Shown here piece by piece: positions 44,072-53,700 of a stretch of 64,000 nt of DNA. The position numbers and the translations under genes were made by a program. The DNA lies in the NCBI RefSeq assembly GCF_002869965.1, contig NZ_PEBS01000001.1, positions 174,248 to 238,247 on the forward strand. The letters run 5' to 3'. Source of the stretch: Janthinobacterium sp. ROICE36. GTDB taxonomy: Bacteria > Pseudomonadota > Gammaproteobacteria > Burkholderiales > Burkholderiaceae_D. Positions within the stretch are counted from its first letter, which is position 1, and each line of letters opens with the position of its first letter. Below the pieces are notes generated by a model. That model saw only the letters and a program-made list of their open reading frames with translations, was not told where the DNA came from and did not search any database.

Positions 44072-47000
44072 ATGCACTGCCAGCCCAGTCCAATCACGCC
44101 CCAGAAAGGGATGCATTTGTCGTATTGCAGCCACACGAGTTTCAGCGCACCACGCCGACGGCGCCCTGCGCTGCGCCGGCTCGCTCGTACGATGCTGGCG
44201 GCAGGCATGGCACTCACGCTGCCGGTGCAGGCGGCGGCACACGGCATGGCGCCGGCACTGCTGTGGCCGTACGCTGCCGCCAGCGCCACCGCCCTGGCGG
44301 GACTGGCTTGCTGGCAAGCCTGGCGGCTGCGGCAACAGTTGCGCCGCCTGCTACTGCCCGCCCAAGCCCTGGCCGAACAGGATGCGGGGCAAGCCTTGCG
44401 CGGTGCCGCCCTGGCTGGCTGGACCTGGCGGCGCCAGTCCGACCGGCTGCAGTTCGCGTCCCAGTACCAGGACGTGCTGGGCGACACGAACGCCAGGCTC
44501 GACCATACACTGTCCGACTGGCTGGCCGAAGTGCACCGGGATGACCGCGCACGCCTGAGTCTTGCATTTCGCCAGCAGTTGGACGGCCAGGCGCCCGGCA
44601 CCTTCAATTGCGAATTCCGTTTGCGCCACAGCGACGGCCACTGGCGCTGGCTGCTGGCACGCGGCGCCGTGCTGTCGCGCGCCTCGGATGGCGCCGCCAC
44701 GCAGGCCAGCGGCATCGTCTGCGATATCAGCGAACGCAAGCAGGACGAGCAATCGCGCATGCGTTTGATGCTGGAAGCGGCTCCCGAAGCCATGCTGGTG
44801 GCCGATGTCGAGGGCAAGGTGCATTACGCGAACCAGATCGGCGCGCGCTGCTTCGGCTATCCGCTGGCCGAATTGACGGGCATGTCGCTGGAGCAACTGG
44901 TACCGGAAAGCACGTCCAACCACTCCGTGGGCGACCCGCAAGCGCGGCACAGCCTGCCGGGCCGGGTGATGACGGCGCGCCGCCGCGACGGTACGCACTT
45001 CCCCGCCAAGGTCAGCCTGTCGCCGCTGCGCATGGCCGGACAAGTATTTTCCATCGTCTCGCTGCGCGACATGACGCAGCGCCAGCGCGCCGAAGAAGCC
45101 TTGCACGCCAGTTCGGAACGCTACCGCCTGATCGTGCAGACGGCCGCCGAAGGCATCTGGATGACGGATGCGGATGGCAAAACCACCTTCGTCAACCCGA
45201 AAATGGCGCACATGCTGGGCTACACGGTGCAGGAAATGCTGAACCGTCCCATGCTCGACTTCATGTACCGCGACAGCCAGTTGCTGATGCAGCGCCGCCT
45301 GGCCAGCCACGGCAGCGTCGCCAGCCAGCCGGACCAGGTCGACTTCCGCTTCTTCCGCAAGGACTTGTCCAGTCTGTGGGGCTTGCTGTCGAGCACCAGT
45401 ATCCAATCGGAGAATGGCGAGCCGGGCGGCACGCTGGCCATGATTACCGACATCACGGAACGGCGCCAGGCGTCGATCGCGCTGTCGAATTCCAGCCAGC
45501 GCATGGCCTCCGTCTTCGGCGCCGTCACCAACGGCCTGGTGGTGCAGGACAGCCATGGGCATATCCTGGAAAGCAATGCGGCCGCCGAGCGCATGCTGGC
45601 AGCCAGTCCGGCCAGTCAGGCCAGCCTGTGGCAAGCCATCCGCGAAGACGGTTCCGCCTTCGACCAGCGCAGCCATCCCGTGCACATCACCCTGTCGACG
45701 GGTGTCGCCATGCGCGACGTGCTGATGGGCGTGCAGCAGCCCGACGGCAGCCTGTCGTGGCTATCCGTGAATACCGAGGCCATCCGCGATGAATACGGCA
45801 AGGTCGGCATGGTGGTGGCCAGCCTGACGGACATCACTTATCACAAGCGCAGCGAGGGCGCCTTGCGCGAACTCAATGAACATCTGGAAGAGCGCGTGGC
45901 GCAGCGCACGGAGCAGCTGGACCAGGCCAAGCAAGTGGCCGAAGAAGCCAGCCTGGCGAAGGGCCAATTCCTGGCCAATATGAGCCATGAAATCCGCACA
46001 CCGATGAATGGCGTGATCGGCATGGCGTATCTGGCCCTGAAGACGGACCTGGAACCGCGCCAGCGCGATTACCTGGAAAAAATCCGCTTTGCCGGCGAGC
46101 ACCTGCTGGGCATCATCGACGACATCCTCGACATCTCGAAAATCGAGGCGGGCAAGCTGGAAATCGAGCGCGTCAACTTCAGTTTCGACCACGTGGTGCA
46201 AACCCTGATGACGGTGGTGGCACCGCGCGCCGCCGGCAAGAACCTGGAACTGCTGTTCGAGATCGACCCGCAATTGCCGGCCGTGCTGGTGGGCGACCCG
46301 CTGCGCCTGGGACAAGTGCTGATCAACTACGCCAATAACGCCATCAAGTTCAGCGAACAGGGCAGCATTACCGTGAAAGTGCGCAGGGTGGTGCCGGACG
46401 CCAAACACTGTCTGGTGCGCTTCGAAGTGTGCGACCACGGCATCGGCCTGTCGCAGGATGAAATGAGTAAACTCTTCCAGTCCTTCCAGCAAGCCGACAC
46501 CTCCACCACGCGCGAATATGGCGGCACGGGCCTGGGCCTGGCCATCTGCAAGCAACTGGCACAACTGATGGGCGGCGACGTCGGCGTCGACAGCCGTCCC
46601 GGCGCCGGCAGCACCTTCTGGTTCACGGCCAACCTGGGCATTTCCGACCAGGCGGCGCCGGCCATGCTCGACAGCATGGCGCAGACGGCAGCGGCCATGC
46701 GCGCCAGCGCCGACGCGGCCCTGGTGCTGCGCACGCTCAAGCATGCACGCATCCTGCTGGTGGAAGACAACACCTTCAACCAGCAGGTGGCGCTGGAATT
46801 GCTGGAAGAAGCGGGCGCCTCCGTCTGCCTGGCCAACAATGGCGAAGAGGCGCTCGACCTGCTGCGCCAGACGCAGTTCGACTGCGTGCTGATGGACGTG
46901 CAGATGCCGCTGATGGATGGTTTGCAGGCGACGCGCCACATCCGCGCCGACCCGCAGCTGGCGCATCTGCGCGTGCTGGCCATGACGGCCACGGCCACCA

Positions 47001-47533
47001 GCGAAGACCGCGTGCGCTGCCTGGAGGCGGGCATGGACGATTTCATTTCCAAACCCATCCAGCCGGCCATGATGTACCAGACCATCGCCAGCTGGCTGCC
47101 GGCGCGCGAGATGCCACCACCACCGGCGCGCAGCCGCGCCGCCCCCGCCTTCAAGACCACCCTGGCGGGCGACCCGCAGGTGATCGACCTGTCCATCCTG
47201 GCCAAGTTGCTGGGCTACAACCCGGAAAAAGTGCGCAAATTCGCCTTCAAGTTCCTGCAGACCACGCAGGAAGGCTTTGGCGACATGGACGCGGCCCTGG
47301 CGCGCGGCGACGTGCACCAGGTGCGCGAACTGGGGCACCGCATCAAGTCGTCGGCGCGCACCGTGGGGGCCTTGGGGCTGGCCGAGCTGTGCCACAACCT
47401 GGAAACCCTGACACCGGGCGAACCGACCGACGAGGCAGAGCGGGCAAGGCGCATCGTGGCGCGCCTGTGGCCCCTGCTGGAACAGATTACCGAACAAATC
47501 ATGAATAACACCAGCTTTGCCAATGACGATTAG
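44072..47533 (+). CDS. Hybrid sensor histidine kinase with PAS domains, receiver and HPt
   Basis: The 1153-residue protein has a hydrophobic region near 40-85 (membrane anchor), then four PAS-like modules (about 110-230, 235-345, 350-475, 480-595) recognisable by their D-I-T/S-E-R/K linkers. HisKA follows with H639 in MSHEIRTPMNG, and HATPase_c with the N-box IKFSEQG and G-box GGTGLGLAI. A receiver has its phosphoacceptor D942 in VLMDVQMPLMDG, and an HPt domain has H1089 in LGHRIKSS. A BarA/ArcB-like internal phosphorelay is complete. The signal is unknown. ATG 44072 and ATG 44111 are both possible starts. Confidence 0.92.
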   Translation: MHCQPSPITPQKGMHLSYCSHTSFSAPRRRRPALRRLARTMLAAGMALTLPVQAAAHGMAPALLWPYAAASATALAGLACWQAWRLRQQLRRLLLPAQALAEQDAGQALRGAALAGWTWRRQSDRLQFASQYQDVLGDTNARLDHTLSDWLAEVHRDDRARLSLAFRQQLDGQAPGTFNCEFRLRHSDGHWRWLLARGAVLSRASDGAATQASGIVCDISERKQDEQSRMRLMLEAAPEAMLVADVEGKVHYANQIGARCFGYPLAELTGMSLEQLVPESTSNHSVGDPQARHSLPGRVMTARRRDGTHFPAKVSLSPLRMAGQVFSIVSLRDMTQRQRAEEALHASSERYRLIVQTAAEGIWMTDADGKTTFVNPKMAHMLGYTVQEMLNRPMLDFMYRDSQLLMQRRLASHGSVASQPDQVDFRFFRKDLSSLWGLLSSTSIQSENGEPGGTLAMITDITERRQASIALSNSSQRMASVFGAVTNGLVVQDSHGHILESNAAAERMLAASPASQASLWQAIREDGSAFDQRSHPVHITLSTGVAMRDVLMGVQQPDGSLSWLSVNTEAIRDEYGKVGMVVASLTDITYHKRSEGALRELNEHLEERVAQRTEQLDQAKQVAEEASLAKGQFLANMSHEIRTPMNGVIGMAYLALKTDLEPRQRDYLEKIRFAGEHLLGIIDDILDISKIEAGKLEIERVNFSFDHVVQTLMTVVAPRAAGKNLELLFEIDPQLPAVLVGDPLRLGQVLINYANNAIKFSEQGSITVKVRRVVPDAKHCLVRFEVCDHGIGLSQDEMSKLFQSFQQADTSTTREYGGTGLGLAICKQLAQLMGGDVGVDSRPGAGSTFWFTANLGISDQAAPAMLDSMAQTAAAMRASADAALVLRTLKHARILLVEDNTFNQQVALELLEEAGASVCLANNGEEALDLLRQTQFDCVLMDVQMPLMDGLQATRHIRADPQLAHLRVLAMTATATSEDRVRCLEAGMDDFISKPIQPAMMYQTIASWLPAREMPPPPARSRAAPAFKTTLAGDPQVIDLSILAKLLGYNPEKVRKFAFKFLQTTQEGFGDMDAALARGDVHQVRELGHRIKSSARTVGALGLAELCHNLETLTPGEPTDEAERARRIVARLWPLLEQITEQIMNNTSFANDD

Positions 47534-47604
47534 CTACCGCCAGGACGTTACGGCAAGGTATCGGCATCGACAGCGATGCAGCATATCAACAGAAAGACAG
47601 GACG

Positions 47605-48063
47605 ATGACTACTGTATCAAACCAAGCAAGCCAGGAACACAAGGAAGCAGGCCTGGCGCCGTTGCGCGTGCTGCTGCTGGACGACGACGTCTTCATGCTC
47701 GACGTGCTCAGCGACATGCTCGAGCAAATGGGCCCGTTCGACATCCGCTGCGAGTCGCACAGCGAACAGGCGCTGGCGGCCCTGAAGCAGCACCAGCCCG
47801 ATCTGCTGATCTGCGACCTGTCCATGCCCGACATCGACGGCATCGAATTTCTGCGCATGGCGGCTGACCATGGCTTCCGCGGCGGCGTAGTGTTGCTGTC
47901 CGGCCTGCATTCGGCCGTGCGCCTGGCAGCCGAACGCCTGGCCGTGGCCAATGGCCTGCATATATTAGGCACCTTCCGCAAGCCGATGGAAAGCGCGGAA
48001 TTGCAGCTCATGGTGAACTTGCAGCTGCAGCACACGGCGCGTCTGGCCAGCGTACAAGCCTGA
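47605..48063 (+). CDS. Stand-alone response regulator receiver
   Basis: The 152-residue protein has a single REC domain: acidic pocket LLLDDDVFMLD near 23-33, phosphoacceptor D71 in LLICDLSMPDIDG, and the Lys-Pro after beta5 in FRKPMES near 130. There is no DNA-binding or enzymatic output. It lies 71 bp after the hybrid kinase gene, so the HPt of that kinase is its likely phosphodonor. Confidence 0.9.
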   Translation: MTTVSNQASQEHKEAGLAPLRVLLLDDDVFMLDVLSDMLEQMGPFDIRCESHSEQALAALKQHQPDLLICDLSMPDIDGIEFLRMAADHGFRGGVVLLSGLHSAVRLAAERLAVANGLHILGTFRKPMESAELQLMVNLQLQHTARLASVQA

Positions 48064-48376
48064 CGCGGAGGATGGCCGGGAGGGCGGGCACGGCGCTGCA
48101 GGCCAGCAGGCATGCGGCTTTGCCGCCCTGCCGGCACGCGCAGGAGCGATATGCTGGCGATATGCCGCAAGTTTTTCTGCAATAATCGCCACGCTTTGAA
48201 AAAATGGGTTATTATTTCAGCCATCCCCGCCTGCATACCTCTGGTCGCACCTTCCAAGAATATTGAATTCGTGCCCATTGCCCCCATCTGCTAGCTGCAC
48301 TCCAGGAAGCATGGATGGCGAACCAGCGTATGCTTAATCCCAGGCATTATTGACCCCACCCTCATTTGAGGAAAAT
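48064..48376. other. Intergenic region before trxA
   Basis: This 313-bp stretch holds no convincing gene. It starts with GC-rich sequence containing short repeats (GCGATATGCTGGCGATATGC near 48146-48165) and becomes AT-rich near 48170-48230, where the trxA promoter probably lies. No promoter boxes could be assigned with confidence. Confidence 0.5.
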
Positions 48377-48703
48377 ATGAGCGAAAATATCAAACACATT
48401 AGCGATGCATCTTTTGAAGCAGACGTCCTGAAATCCGAGTTGCCAGTGCTGGTCGACTTCTGGGCAGAATGGTGCGGTCCCTGCAAGGCTATCGCCCCGA
48501 TCCTGGAAGAAGTGGCCAAGGAATACGATGGCCGCATCGTGATCGCCAAGATGGACGTGGACGCCAACCAGGCAGTACCTGCCAAGTTCGGCATCCGCGG
48601 CATCCCGACCCTGATCCTGTTCAAGGATGGTGTTGCAGCTGCTCAAAAAGTGGGTGCCATGGCCAAGGGCCAGTTGATCACTTTCGTCGACAGCAACATT
48701 TAA
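48377..48703 (+). CDS. trxA: Thioredoxin TrxA
   Basis: TrxA is the main cytoplasmic thiol-disulfide reductant. The 108-residue protein has the active site C33-G-P-C36 in FWAEWCGPCK and the cis-Pro in RGIPTLILF near residue 76. ATG 48377 with an upstream GAGG site is chosen over an in-frame ATG nine codons earlier. rho follows 156 bp later, as in many proteobacteria. Confidence 0.97.
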   Translation: MSENIKHISDASFEADVLKSELPVLVDFWAEWCGPCKAIAPILEEVAKEYDGRIVIAKMDVDANQAVPAKFGIRGIPTLILFKDGVAAAQKVGAMAKGQLITFVDSNI

Positions 48704-48859
48704 TGTATGATAGGCAGCGCTGCGCCCGCAGCGCCGCCTGACTGGAACGACCGGGAAGCAGCTTTGCCATCATTCGTGCACAGCCTTCCCCAATAATTAA
48801 TCAACGCCACGCAGTCCCCTCCCCTACCTTTACATCCCGTCTCGGGACACTCAACACAT

Positions 48860-50122
48860 ATGCATTTATCCGAACTAAAGGCCCTACACGTATCCGCCCT
48901 GCTTGAGATGGCGATCGGTCTTGACATTGACAACGCAGCCCGCTTGCGCAAACAGGAGCTGATGTTCGCTATCCTGAAAAAACGCGCCAAGTCCGGCGAA
49001 CAGATTTTTGGCGACGGCGCCCTGGAAGTGCTGCCAGACGGCTTCGGCTTCCTGCGCTCGCCTGACGCCAGCTACATGGCGTCCACCGACGACATTTACA
49101 TCTCCCCTTCGCAAATCCGCCGCTTCAATCTGCACACCGGCGATTCGATCGAGGGCGAGGTACGGACCCCGAAAGATGGCGAACGCTATTTCGCACTGGT
49201 CAAAGTCGACAAGGTCAACGGCGAATCGCCGGAGATGTCGAAACACCGCATCCTGTTTGAAAACCTGACGCCGCTGCACCCGAACGAGCCGCTGCGCCTG
49301 GAACGTGAAATGAATGGCCAGGAAAACATCACCGGCCGCATCATCGACCTGATCGCCCCGATCGGCAAAGGCCAGCGCGGCTTGCTGGTGGCATCGCCGA
49401 AATCCGGTAAGTCCGTGATCCTGCAGCACATCGCGCATGCGATCACGGCAAATCACCCGGATATCACGCTGATCGTGCTGCTGATTGACGAACGTCCGGA
49501 AGAAGTTACCGAAATGCAACGTTCGGTACGCGGCGAAGTCGTCGCCTCGACCTTCGACGAGCCGGCCACACGCCACGTGCAAGTGGCCGAGATGGTGCTG
49601 GAAAAAGCCAAGCGCCTGGTCGAAATGAAAAAAGACGTAGTGATCCTGCTCGACTCGATCACCCGCCTGGCGCGCGCCTACAACACCGTCATCCCTGCCT
49701 CGGGCAAAGTGCTGACCGGTGGTGTCGACGCGAATGCGCTGCAACGTCCAAAACGCTTCTTCGGCGCCGCGCGCAATATCGAAGAAGGCGGCTCGCTGAC
49801 CATCATCGCCACGGCGCTGATCGAAACGGGTTCGCGCATGGATGACGTGATCTTTGAAGAATTCAAGGGCACCGGCAACATGGAAGTGCATCTGGAACGC
49901 CGTTTGGCAGAGAAACGTGTCTATCCGGCAATTAACCTGAACAAATCGGGTACCCGCCGCGAAGAACTGCTGATCAAGCCGAACGAGCTGCAAAAAATCT
50001 GGATTTTGCGCAAGTTGCTGTACTCGATGGACGAGATCGAAGCGATGGAGTTCATTCTGGACAAGATGAAAGCCACGAAGAACAACGCAGAGTTCTTCGA
50101 TATGATGAGACGCGGCGGATAA
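48860..50122 (+). CDS. rho: Transcription termination factor Rho
   Basis: Rho is the hexameric RNA helicase that ends transcription. The 420-residue protein has the N-terminal Rho_N helix bundle ([18 protein letters not shown]), the cold-shock RNA-binding domain (GFGFLRS and [12 protein letters not shown]), and the RecA-type ATPase with Walker A SPKSGKSV near 176-183 and Walker [14 protein letters not shown]. It is full length with no insertion domain. A strong terminator follows. Confidence 0.98.
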   Translation: MHLSELKALHVSALLEMAIGLDIDNAARLRKQELMFAILKKRAKSGEQIFGDGALEVLPDGFGFLRSPDASYMASTDDIYISPSQIRRFNLHTGDSIEGEVRTPKDGERYFALVKVDKVNGESPEMSKHRILFENLTPLHPNEPLRLEREMNGQENITGRIIDLIAPIGKGQRGLLVASPKSGKSVILQHIAHAITANHPDITLIVLLIDERPEEVTEMQRSVRGEVVASTFDEPATRHVQVAEMVLEKAKRLVEMKKDVVILLDSITRLARAYNTVIPASGKVLTGGVDANALQRPKRFFGAARNIEEGGSLTIIATALIETGSRMDDVIFEEFKGTGNMEVHLERRLAEKRVYPAINLNKSGTRREELLIKPNELQKIWILRKLLYSMDEIEAMEFILDKMKATKNNAEFFDMMRRGG

Positions 50123-50141
50123 CCCTGCCCAGTTTCATGCG

Positions 50142-50166
50142 AAGCCGCTCCCCGAGCGGCTTTTTT
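50142..50166 (+). terminator. Rho-independent terminator of rho
   Basis: AAGCCGCT (50142-50149), loop CCCCG, and AGCGGCTT (50155-50162) are followed by TTTT. It is 20 bp after the rho stop. Confidence 0.9.
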
Positions 50167-50167
50167 A

Positions 50168-50196
50168 TTGCCGTCTGCGTGAAAGCGCTATATAAT
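50168..50196 (+). promoter_or_regulatory. rpmE2 promoter
   Basis: TTGCCG (50168-50173) and TATAAT (50191-50196) are separated by 17 bp, a near-consensus sigma70 promoter, right after the rho terminator. It leaves a leader of about 100 bases before the L31 start. Confidence 0.7.
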
Positions 50197-50299
50197 CGAC
50201 GGTTGCATTATTTTAAACCCTGGCAAGTGATCGGCAATCGGGTCAAGAAGCTGGACGACCGACGAAGTGCTGTTTGGCTACCAAACTAGAGAGAAGACC

Positions 50300-50569
50300 A
50301 TGAAAGTCGATACCCATCCAGAATACCGCGAAGTTGTTTTCCACGACCTGTCGTGCGATTTCAAATTCGTTACCCGCTCGACCATCCAAACCCGCGAAAA
50401 AATCACCCACGACGGTAAAGAATACCCACTGGTGAAGATCGAGGTTTCGGCTGAATCGCACCCATTCTTCACGGGCAAGCACAAAATCGTCGATACCGCT
50501 GGTCGCGTCGAGAAGTTCCGTCAGAAGTTCGGTACCGTTGGTTCGAAAACCGCAGTCGCAGCAGGCTGA
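50300..50569 (+). CDS. rpmE2: 50S ribosomal protein L31 type B
   Basis: The 89-residue protein starts [16 protein letters not shown] and contains [21 protein letters not shown], diagnostic of L31. The paired cysteines of the zinc-binding type are missing (only one Cys, in DLSCDFKF), so it is the zinc-independent type B form. ATG 50300 follows a GAGAAG site. It has its own promoter and a double hairpin terminator. Confidence 0.96.
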   Translation: MKVDTHPEYREVVFHDLSCDFKFVTRSTIQTREKITHDGKEYPLVKIEVSAESHPFFTGKHKIVDTAGRVEKFRQKFGTVGSKTAVAAG

Positions 50570-50570
50570 T

Positions 50571-50639
50571 TTTTGCCGCTTTGCGGCAAAAAGGGCAGCT
50601 TCGGCTACCAGGAAAAAGGCAGCTACGGCTGCCTTTTTT
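50571..50639 (+). terminator. Tandem hairpins terminating rpmE2
   Basis: TTTTGCCGC (50571-50579) pairs with GCGGCAAAA (50583-50591) directly after the stop. A second stem AAAAAGGCAGC (50613-50623) and GCTGCCTTTTT (50628-50638) with a T-tract is a typical intrinsic terminator. Confidence 0.88.
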
Positions 50640-50720
50640 GTCTTTGGCCGCTTTACTTTATACTCGCGCATACCCGACGCCATTCGTCGCGTCTTGCCAC
50701 TATTCTGATACCGATTATCG

Positions 50721-52445
50721 ATGAAGCCAGTTCGCCTTCCCGCCGCTGCCACACTCGCGCTGCCACGTTGGGCCTTGTTTGCGCTTGGCCTGCTGTACAT
50801 CCTGCCTGGCCTGATCGGCCGCGAACCGTGGAAGAACGATGACGCCGCCAGTTTCGGCATCATGTGGACCATGGCGCATGGCGGCTTGAACGACTGGCTG
50901 TGGCCCAACGTGGCCGGCCTGTCGCAGCCGGATGAAGGTCCGCTGGCCTTCTGGCTGGGCGCCATTTTCATCAAGCTGTTCGGCTGGATCGACGGCGACG
51001 TCTTCGGCGCGCGCATGTCGACCATCGGCATCTTCGTCGTCAGCACCCTGTCCGTCTGGTACACCGCCTTCAACCTGGGCCGCCGCAACGATGCCCAGCC
51101 CCTGCGCCTGGCCTTCGGCGGCCAGCCCGAGCCCGACGATTTCGGCCGCACCCTGGCCGATGCCGCCGTGCTCATCTACCTGGGTTGCCTGGGACTGCTG
51201 CAGCACAGCCACGACATCACGGCCGAAGCGCTGTACGTGTCCCTGATGGCCTACCTGCTGTACCGCGCCGTGCGCTACATGGAAGGCCCCTCCGTGCGCA
51301 ATGCGGCCCTGCTGGGCCTGGCGATGGGCGGCCTGACCCTCACGCGCGGCTGGATCACGCCGGCAGCGCTGAGCATCGCCCTGCTGCTATGCACCGTCTT
51401 CCTGCGCCTGCCGCTGCTGCGCAGCGTGCGTCACCTGGCGCTGGCCATCCTGATCGGCACCGCGCTGACCCTCGTCTGGCTGCTGCCGGGCGAACTGCTG
51501 CAACCGTACGGCCATTCGCCGCTGAAGGCGTGGATGGAGTGGAATTGCCGCCAGTTCAGCGCCCCGAGCCTGAAAAGTCTGCAATATTTCTTGCGTGTCG
51601 GCATCTGGTTCTTCTGGCCCGCGTGGCCTTTCGCCGCCTGGGCCGTGTATGCCTGGCGGCGCCAGCACCACGTGCTGCACATCGTCGTGCCACTGACCTT
51701 TGTTGCCATGCTGGCCATCCTGGGCCTGTGCCATCCCGACCCCGACCCGAGCCAGCTGTTGCCGCTGCTGCCGCCGCTGGCCGTGATGGCCGCGTTTGGC
51801 TTGCTGACCATGAAGCGCGGTGCCATTAACGCCATCGACTGGTTCTCCGTGATGGTGCTGACCGTCTGCGCCCTCGCGTTGTGGCTGTTCTGGTTCGCCA
51901 TCCTGACCGGCTGGCCACCGAAACTGTCGCATAATGCCCTGAAACTCATGCCTGGCTTCAAACCCGAGCTGGACTTGCTGGCCTTTTTCGTGGCCGCCTG
52001 CGCCAGCGCGGGTTGGGTGGTGCTGGTGCACTGGCGCATCTCGCGCCAGCCGGCCGTGCTGTGGCGCGCCGTGGTGCTGTCGTCCGGCGGCCTGATCCTG
52101 ATCTGGGTGCTGATCATGACCCTGTTCCTGCCGCCGCTGAACTACAGCAAGAGCTACGCCAGCGTGGCGCACCAGATTTCGGTTAACTTGCCGCCTGGCA
52201 GCAAATGCATCAACAGCAACGTCGGGGCCGCCCAGCGCGCCTCGTTCGCCTACTTCGGCCATCTGCCGTTTGCCAATGTGGGGCAGCAGCAATGCGATGT
52301 ATTCTTGTTGCAAGACAGTATCAAGGTTCCCGACAGCAAGGAACGCCTGCCCGAGCACCACGGCGCGGACTGGATCAAGCTGTGGGAAGGGCGCCGCCCC
52401 ACGGATGACGTCGAACGTTTCCGCCTGTACCAGCGCGTCAGGTAG
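50721..52445 (+). CDS. Membrane GT-C glycosyltransferase (ArnT/PMT-like)
   Basis: The 574-residue protein has about a dozen membrane helices and the GT-C features of ArnT and protein mannosyltransferases: an acidic pair early in the first large periplasmic loop (EPWKNDDAASFG near 34-45) and a second loop with LPGELL near 254-259. These enzymes transfer sugars from polyprenyl-phosphate donors to lipid A, glycans or proteins in the periplasm. The exact acceptor is unknown, and no adjacent arn genes are present. Confidence 0.85.
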   Translation: MKPVRLPAAATLALPRWALFALGLLYILPGLIGREPWKNDDAASFGIMWTMAHGGLNDWLWPNVAGLSQPDEGPLAFWLGAIFIKLFGWIDGDVFGARMSTIGIFVVSTLSVWYTAFNLGRRNDAQPLRLAFGGQPEPDDFGRTLADAAVLIYLGCLGLLQHSHDITAEALYVSLMAYLLYRAVRYMEGPSVRNAALLGLAMGGLTLTRGWITPAALSIALLLCTVFLRLPLLRSVRHLALAILIGTALTLVWLLPGELLQPYGHSPLKAWMEWNCRQFSAPSLKSLQYFLRVGIWFFWPAWPFAAWAVYAWRRQHHVLHIVVPLTFVAMLAILGLCHPDPDPSQLLPLLPPLAVMAAFGLLTMKRGAINAIDWFSVMVLTVCALALWLFWFAILTGWPPKLSHNALKLMPGFKPELDLLAFFVAACASAGWVVLVHWRISRQPAVLWRAVVLSSGGLILIWVLIMTLFLPPLNYSKSYASVAHQISVNLPPGSKCINSNVGAAQRASFAYFGHLPFANVGQQQCDVFLLQDSIKVPDSKERLPEHHGADWIKLWEGRRPTDDVERFRLYQRVR

Positions 52446-52453
52446 CACATGCG

Positions 52454-52477
52454 AAACCGGGCCAGCCCCGGTTTTTT
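52454..52477 (+). terminator. Rho-independent terminator after the glycosyltransferase gene
   Basis: AAACCGGG (52454-52461) and CCCGGTTT (52467-52474) form the stem, followed by TTT. It begins 8 bp after the stop codon. Confidence 0.88.
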
Positions 52478-52631
52478 GATGTCCGCCCGGTAATCACCGG
52501 CAACAGGAAAAGTGTTGCTTTAAAAGATATTTAATTACCTAAATAGAACTAGAATTGCTTTTTAGATTATAATGACGACTTGCGCGATGGCGGTGTATTG
52601 CTTTCCCGCCTGATTCGTCCCCCAATTCACT

Positions 52632-53624
52632 ATGAGAATGTCCATGAAATTATTTAGCACCCGCAGCTTACCGCTCATCAGCGCCGCCCTGTTCGCCTTC
52701 TCCTTCAGCGCCTCGGCCCAGGCGACCGTGATTGACCTCGGCGTCGCCAACGGCTACTCGGCTTTCATCTTCGGCAACATCGGCAGCAGCGGCGCCACCG
52801 GCTTCACCAGCGTCGGTGGCAGCATTGCCGCTGGCGGCAATATCTACCTGGACAACTACAACGTTGGCACGAACAAAAAGCCAGGCAGCGCCGTCAATTC
52901 GGTCGTTGCTGGCGGCAACCTCAACACGGGTTGGGGCACGCTCAGCGGTTCGGCCGTGTACGGCGTCAGCAACGCCAACGCCACCTTGACGGCACCACAA
53001 TGGTTCCCGACTAACAACATCAGCAAAGGCAACGCCTCCACCCTGGATTTCGCGGGCGCCAAGCAACAATTGACGACCCTGTCCGGCGATGTAGCCAAGC
53101 TGCAATCGAACGGTACCGTGATTTCCCAACACGGCAACATGACCCTGGTAGGCAATGTCAACGCCGATGTCAATATTTTCAATATCGATGCGTTGAACCT
53201 GCATAACCTGACCCTGGACCTGGGCTCGCTGAAAAGCACGGCCAGCATTATCATCAACGGCACGGCCACCAACATCACCATGAGCGGCGGCTTCGACAAT
53301 TTCGCCAGCTTCGCCAACCGCACGCTGTTCAACTTCGCCAATGCCACCACCACCACCCTGAACAACGTCGGCATCAACGGCAGCATCCTGGCGCCGAACA
53401 GCGCATTCTCGGGTTCGGGCGACATGAATGGCACCCTGATCGCCAATTCGGTCAGCTCGATCAATGGTGGCCATGTCGCAATGAACGGTGCCGGCTTCAA
53501 CACGGTGAGCGTATCGGCCGTGCCGGAACCAGGCACCTGGGCCATGCTGCTGGCCGGCCTGGGCTTGCTGGCCTTCGTGCGTCGCCGCATGCCAGCGCGC
53601 GCACCACAAGCCGCGGTGGCCTGA
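52632..53624 (+). CDS. PEP-CTERM exported protein, choice-of-anchor A type
   Basis: The 330-residue protein has a signal peptide (about 1-32), a Gly/Asn/Ser-rich beta-helical body (GNIYLDNYNVG, GNASTLDFAGAKQQL, GNMTLVGNVNADVNIFNID, SIIINGTATNITMSGG) typical of choice-of-anchor A domains, and a C-terminal sorting signal: VPEPGTW, a hydrophobic stretch, and the RRR tail near 296-318. Such proteins are processed by exosortase and tied to extracellular polysaccharide or biofilm. No exosortase gene is in the window. An alternative start is ATG 52644. The leader DNA (52500-52600) is unusually AT-rich. Confidence 0.9.
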   Translation: MRMSMKLFSTRSLPLISAALFAFSFSASAQATVIDLGVANGYSAFIFGNIGSSGATGFTSVGGSIAAGGNIYLDNYNVGTNKKPGSAVNSVVAGGNLNTGWGTLSGSAVYGVSNANATLTAPQWFPTNNISKGNASTLDFAGAKQQLTTLSGDVAKLQSNGTVISQHGNMTLVGNVNADVNIFNIDALNLHNLTLDLGSLKSTASIIINGTATNITMSGGFDNFASFANRTLFNFANATTTTLNNVGINGSILAPNSAFSGSGDMNGTLIANSVSSINGGHVAMNGAGFNTVSVSAVPEPGTWAMLLAGLGLLAFVRRRMPARAPQAAVA

Positions 53625-53642
53625 GCTTTACGCTGAATCAAT

Positions 53643-53684
53643 AAAAAAAACACCGGGTCGCGTGAGCGTCCCGGTGTTTTTTTA
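53643..53684. terminator. Bidirectional terminator between convergent genes
   Basis: AAAACACCGGG (53647-53657) and CCCGGTGTTTT (53670-53680) form a long stem with A-run before and T-run after. It therefore serves both the PEP-CTERM gene and the convergent acyl-CoA synthetase gene. Confidence 0.88.
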
Positions 53685-53700
53685 TGTGCTGGCGAAAAGC

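Noticed and set aside
45761..47497. A 578-codon open frame opposite the hybrid kinase
   Set aside because: It is antisense to HisKA, HATPase and receiver domains whose motifs are unmistakable.
48112..48294. A 60-codon frame upstream of trxA
   Set aside because: Its start lies in GC-rich DNA with no ribosome binding site and the frame spans the likely promoter of trxA.
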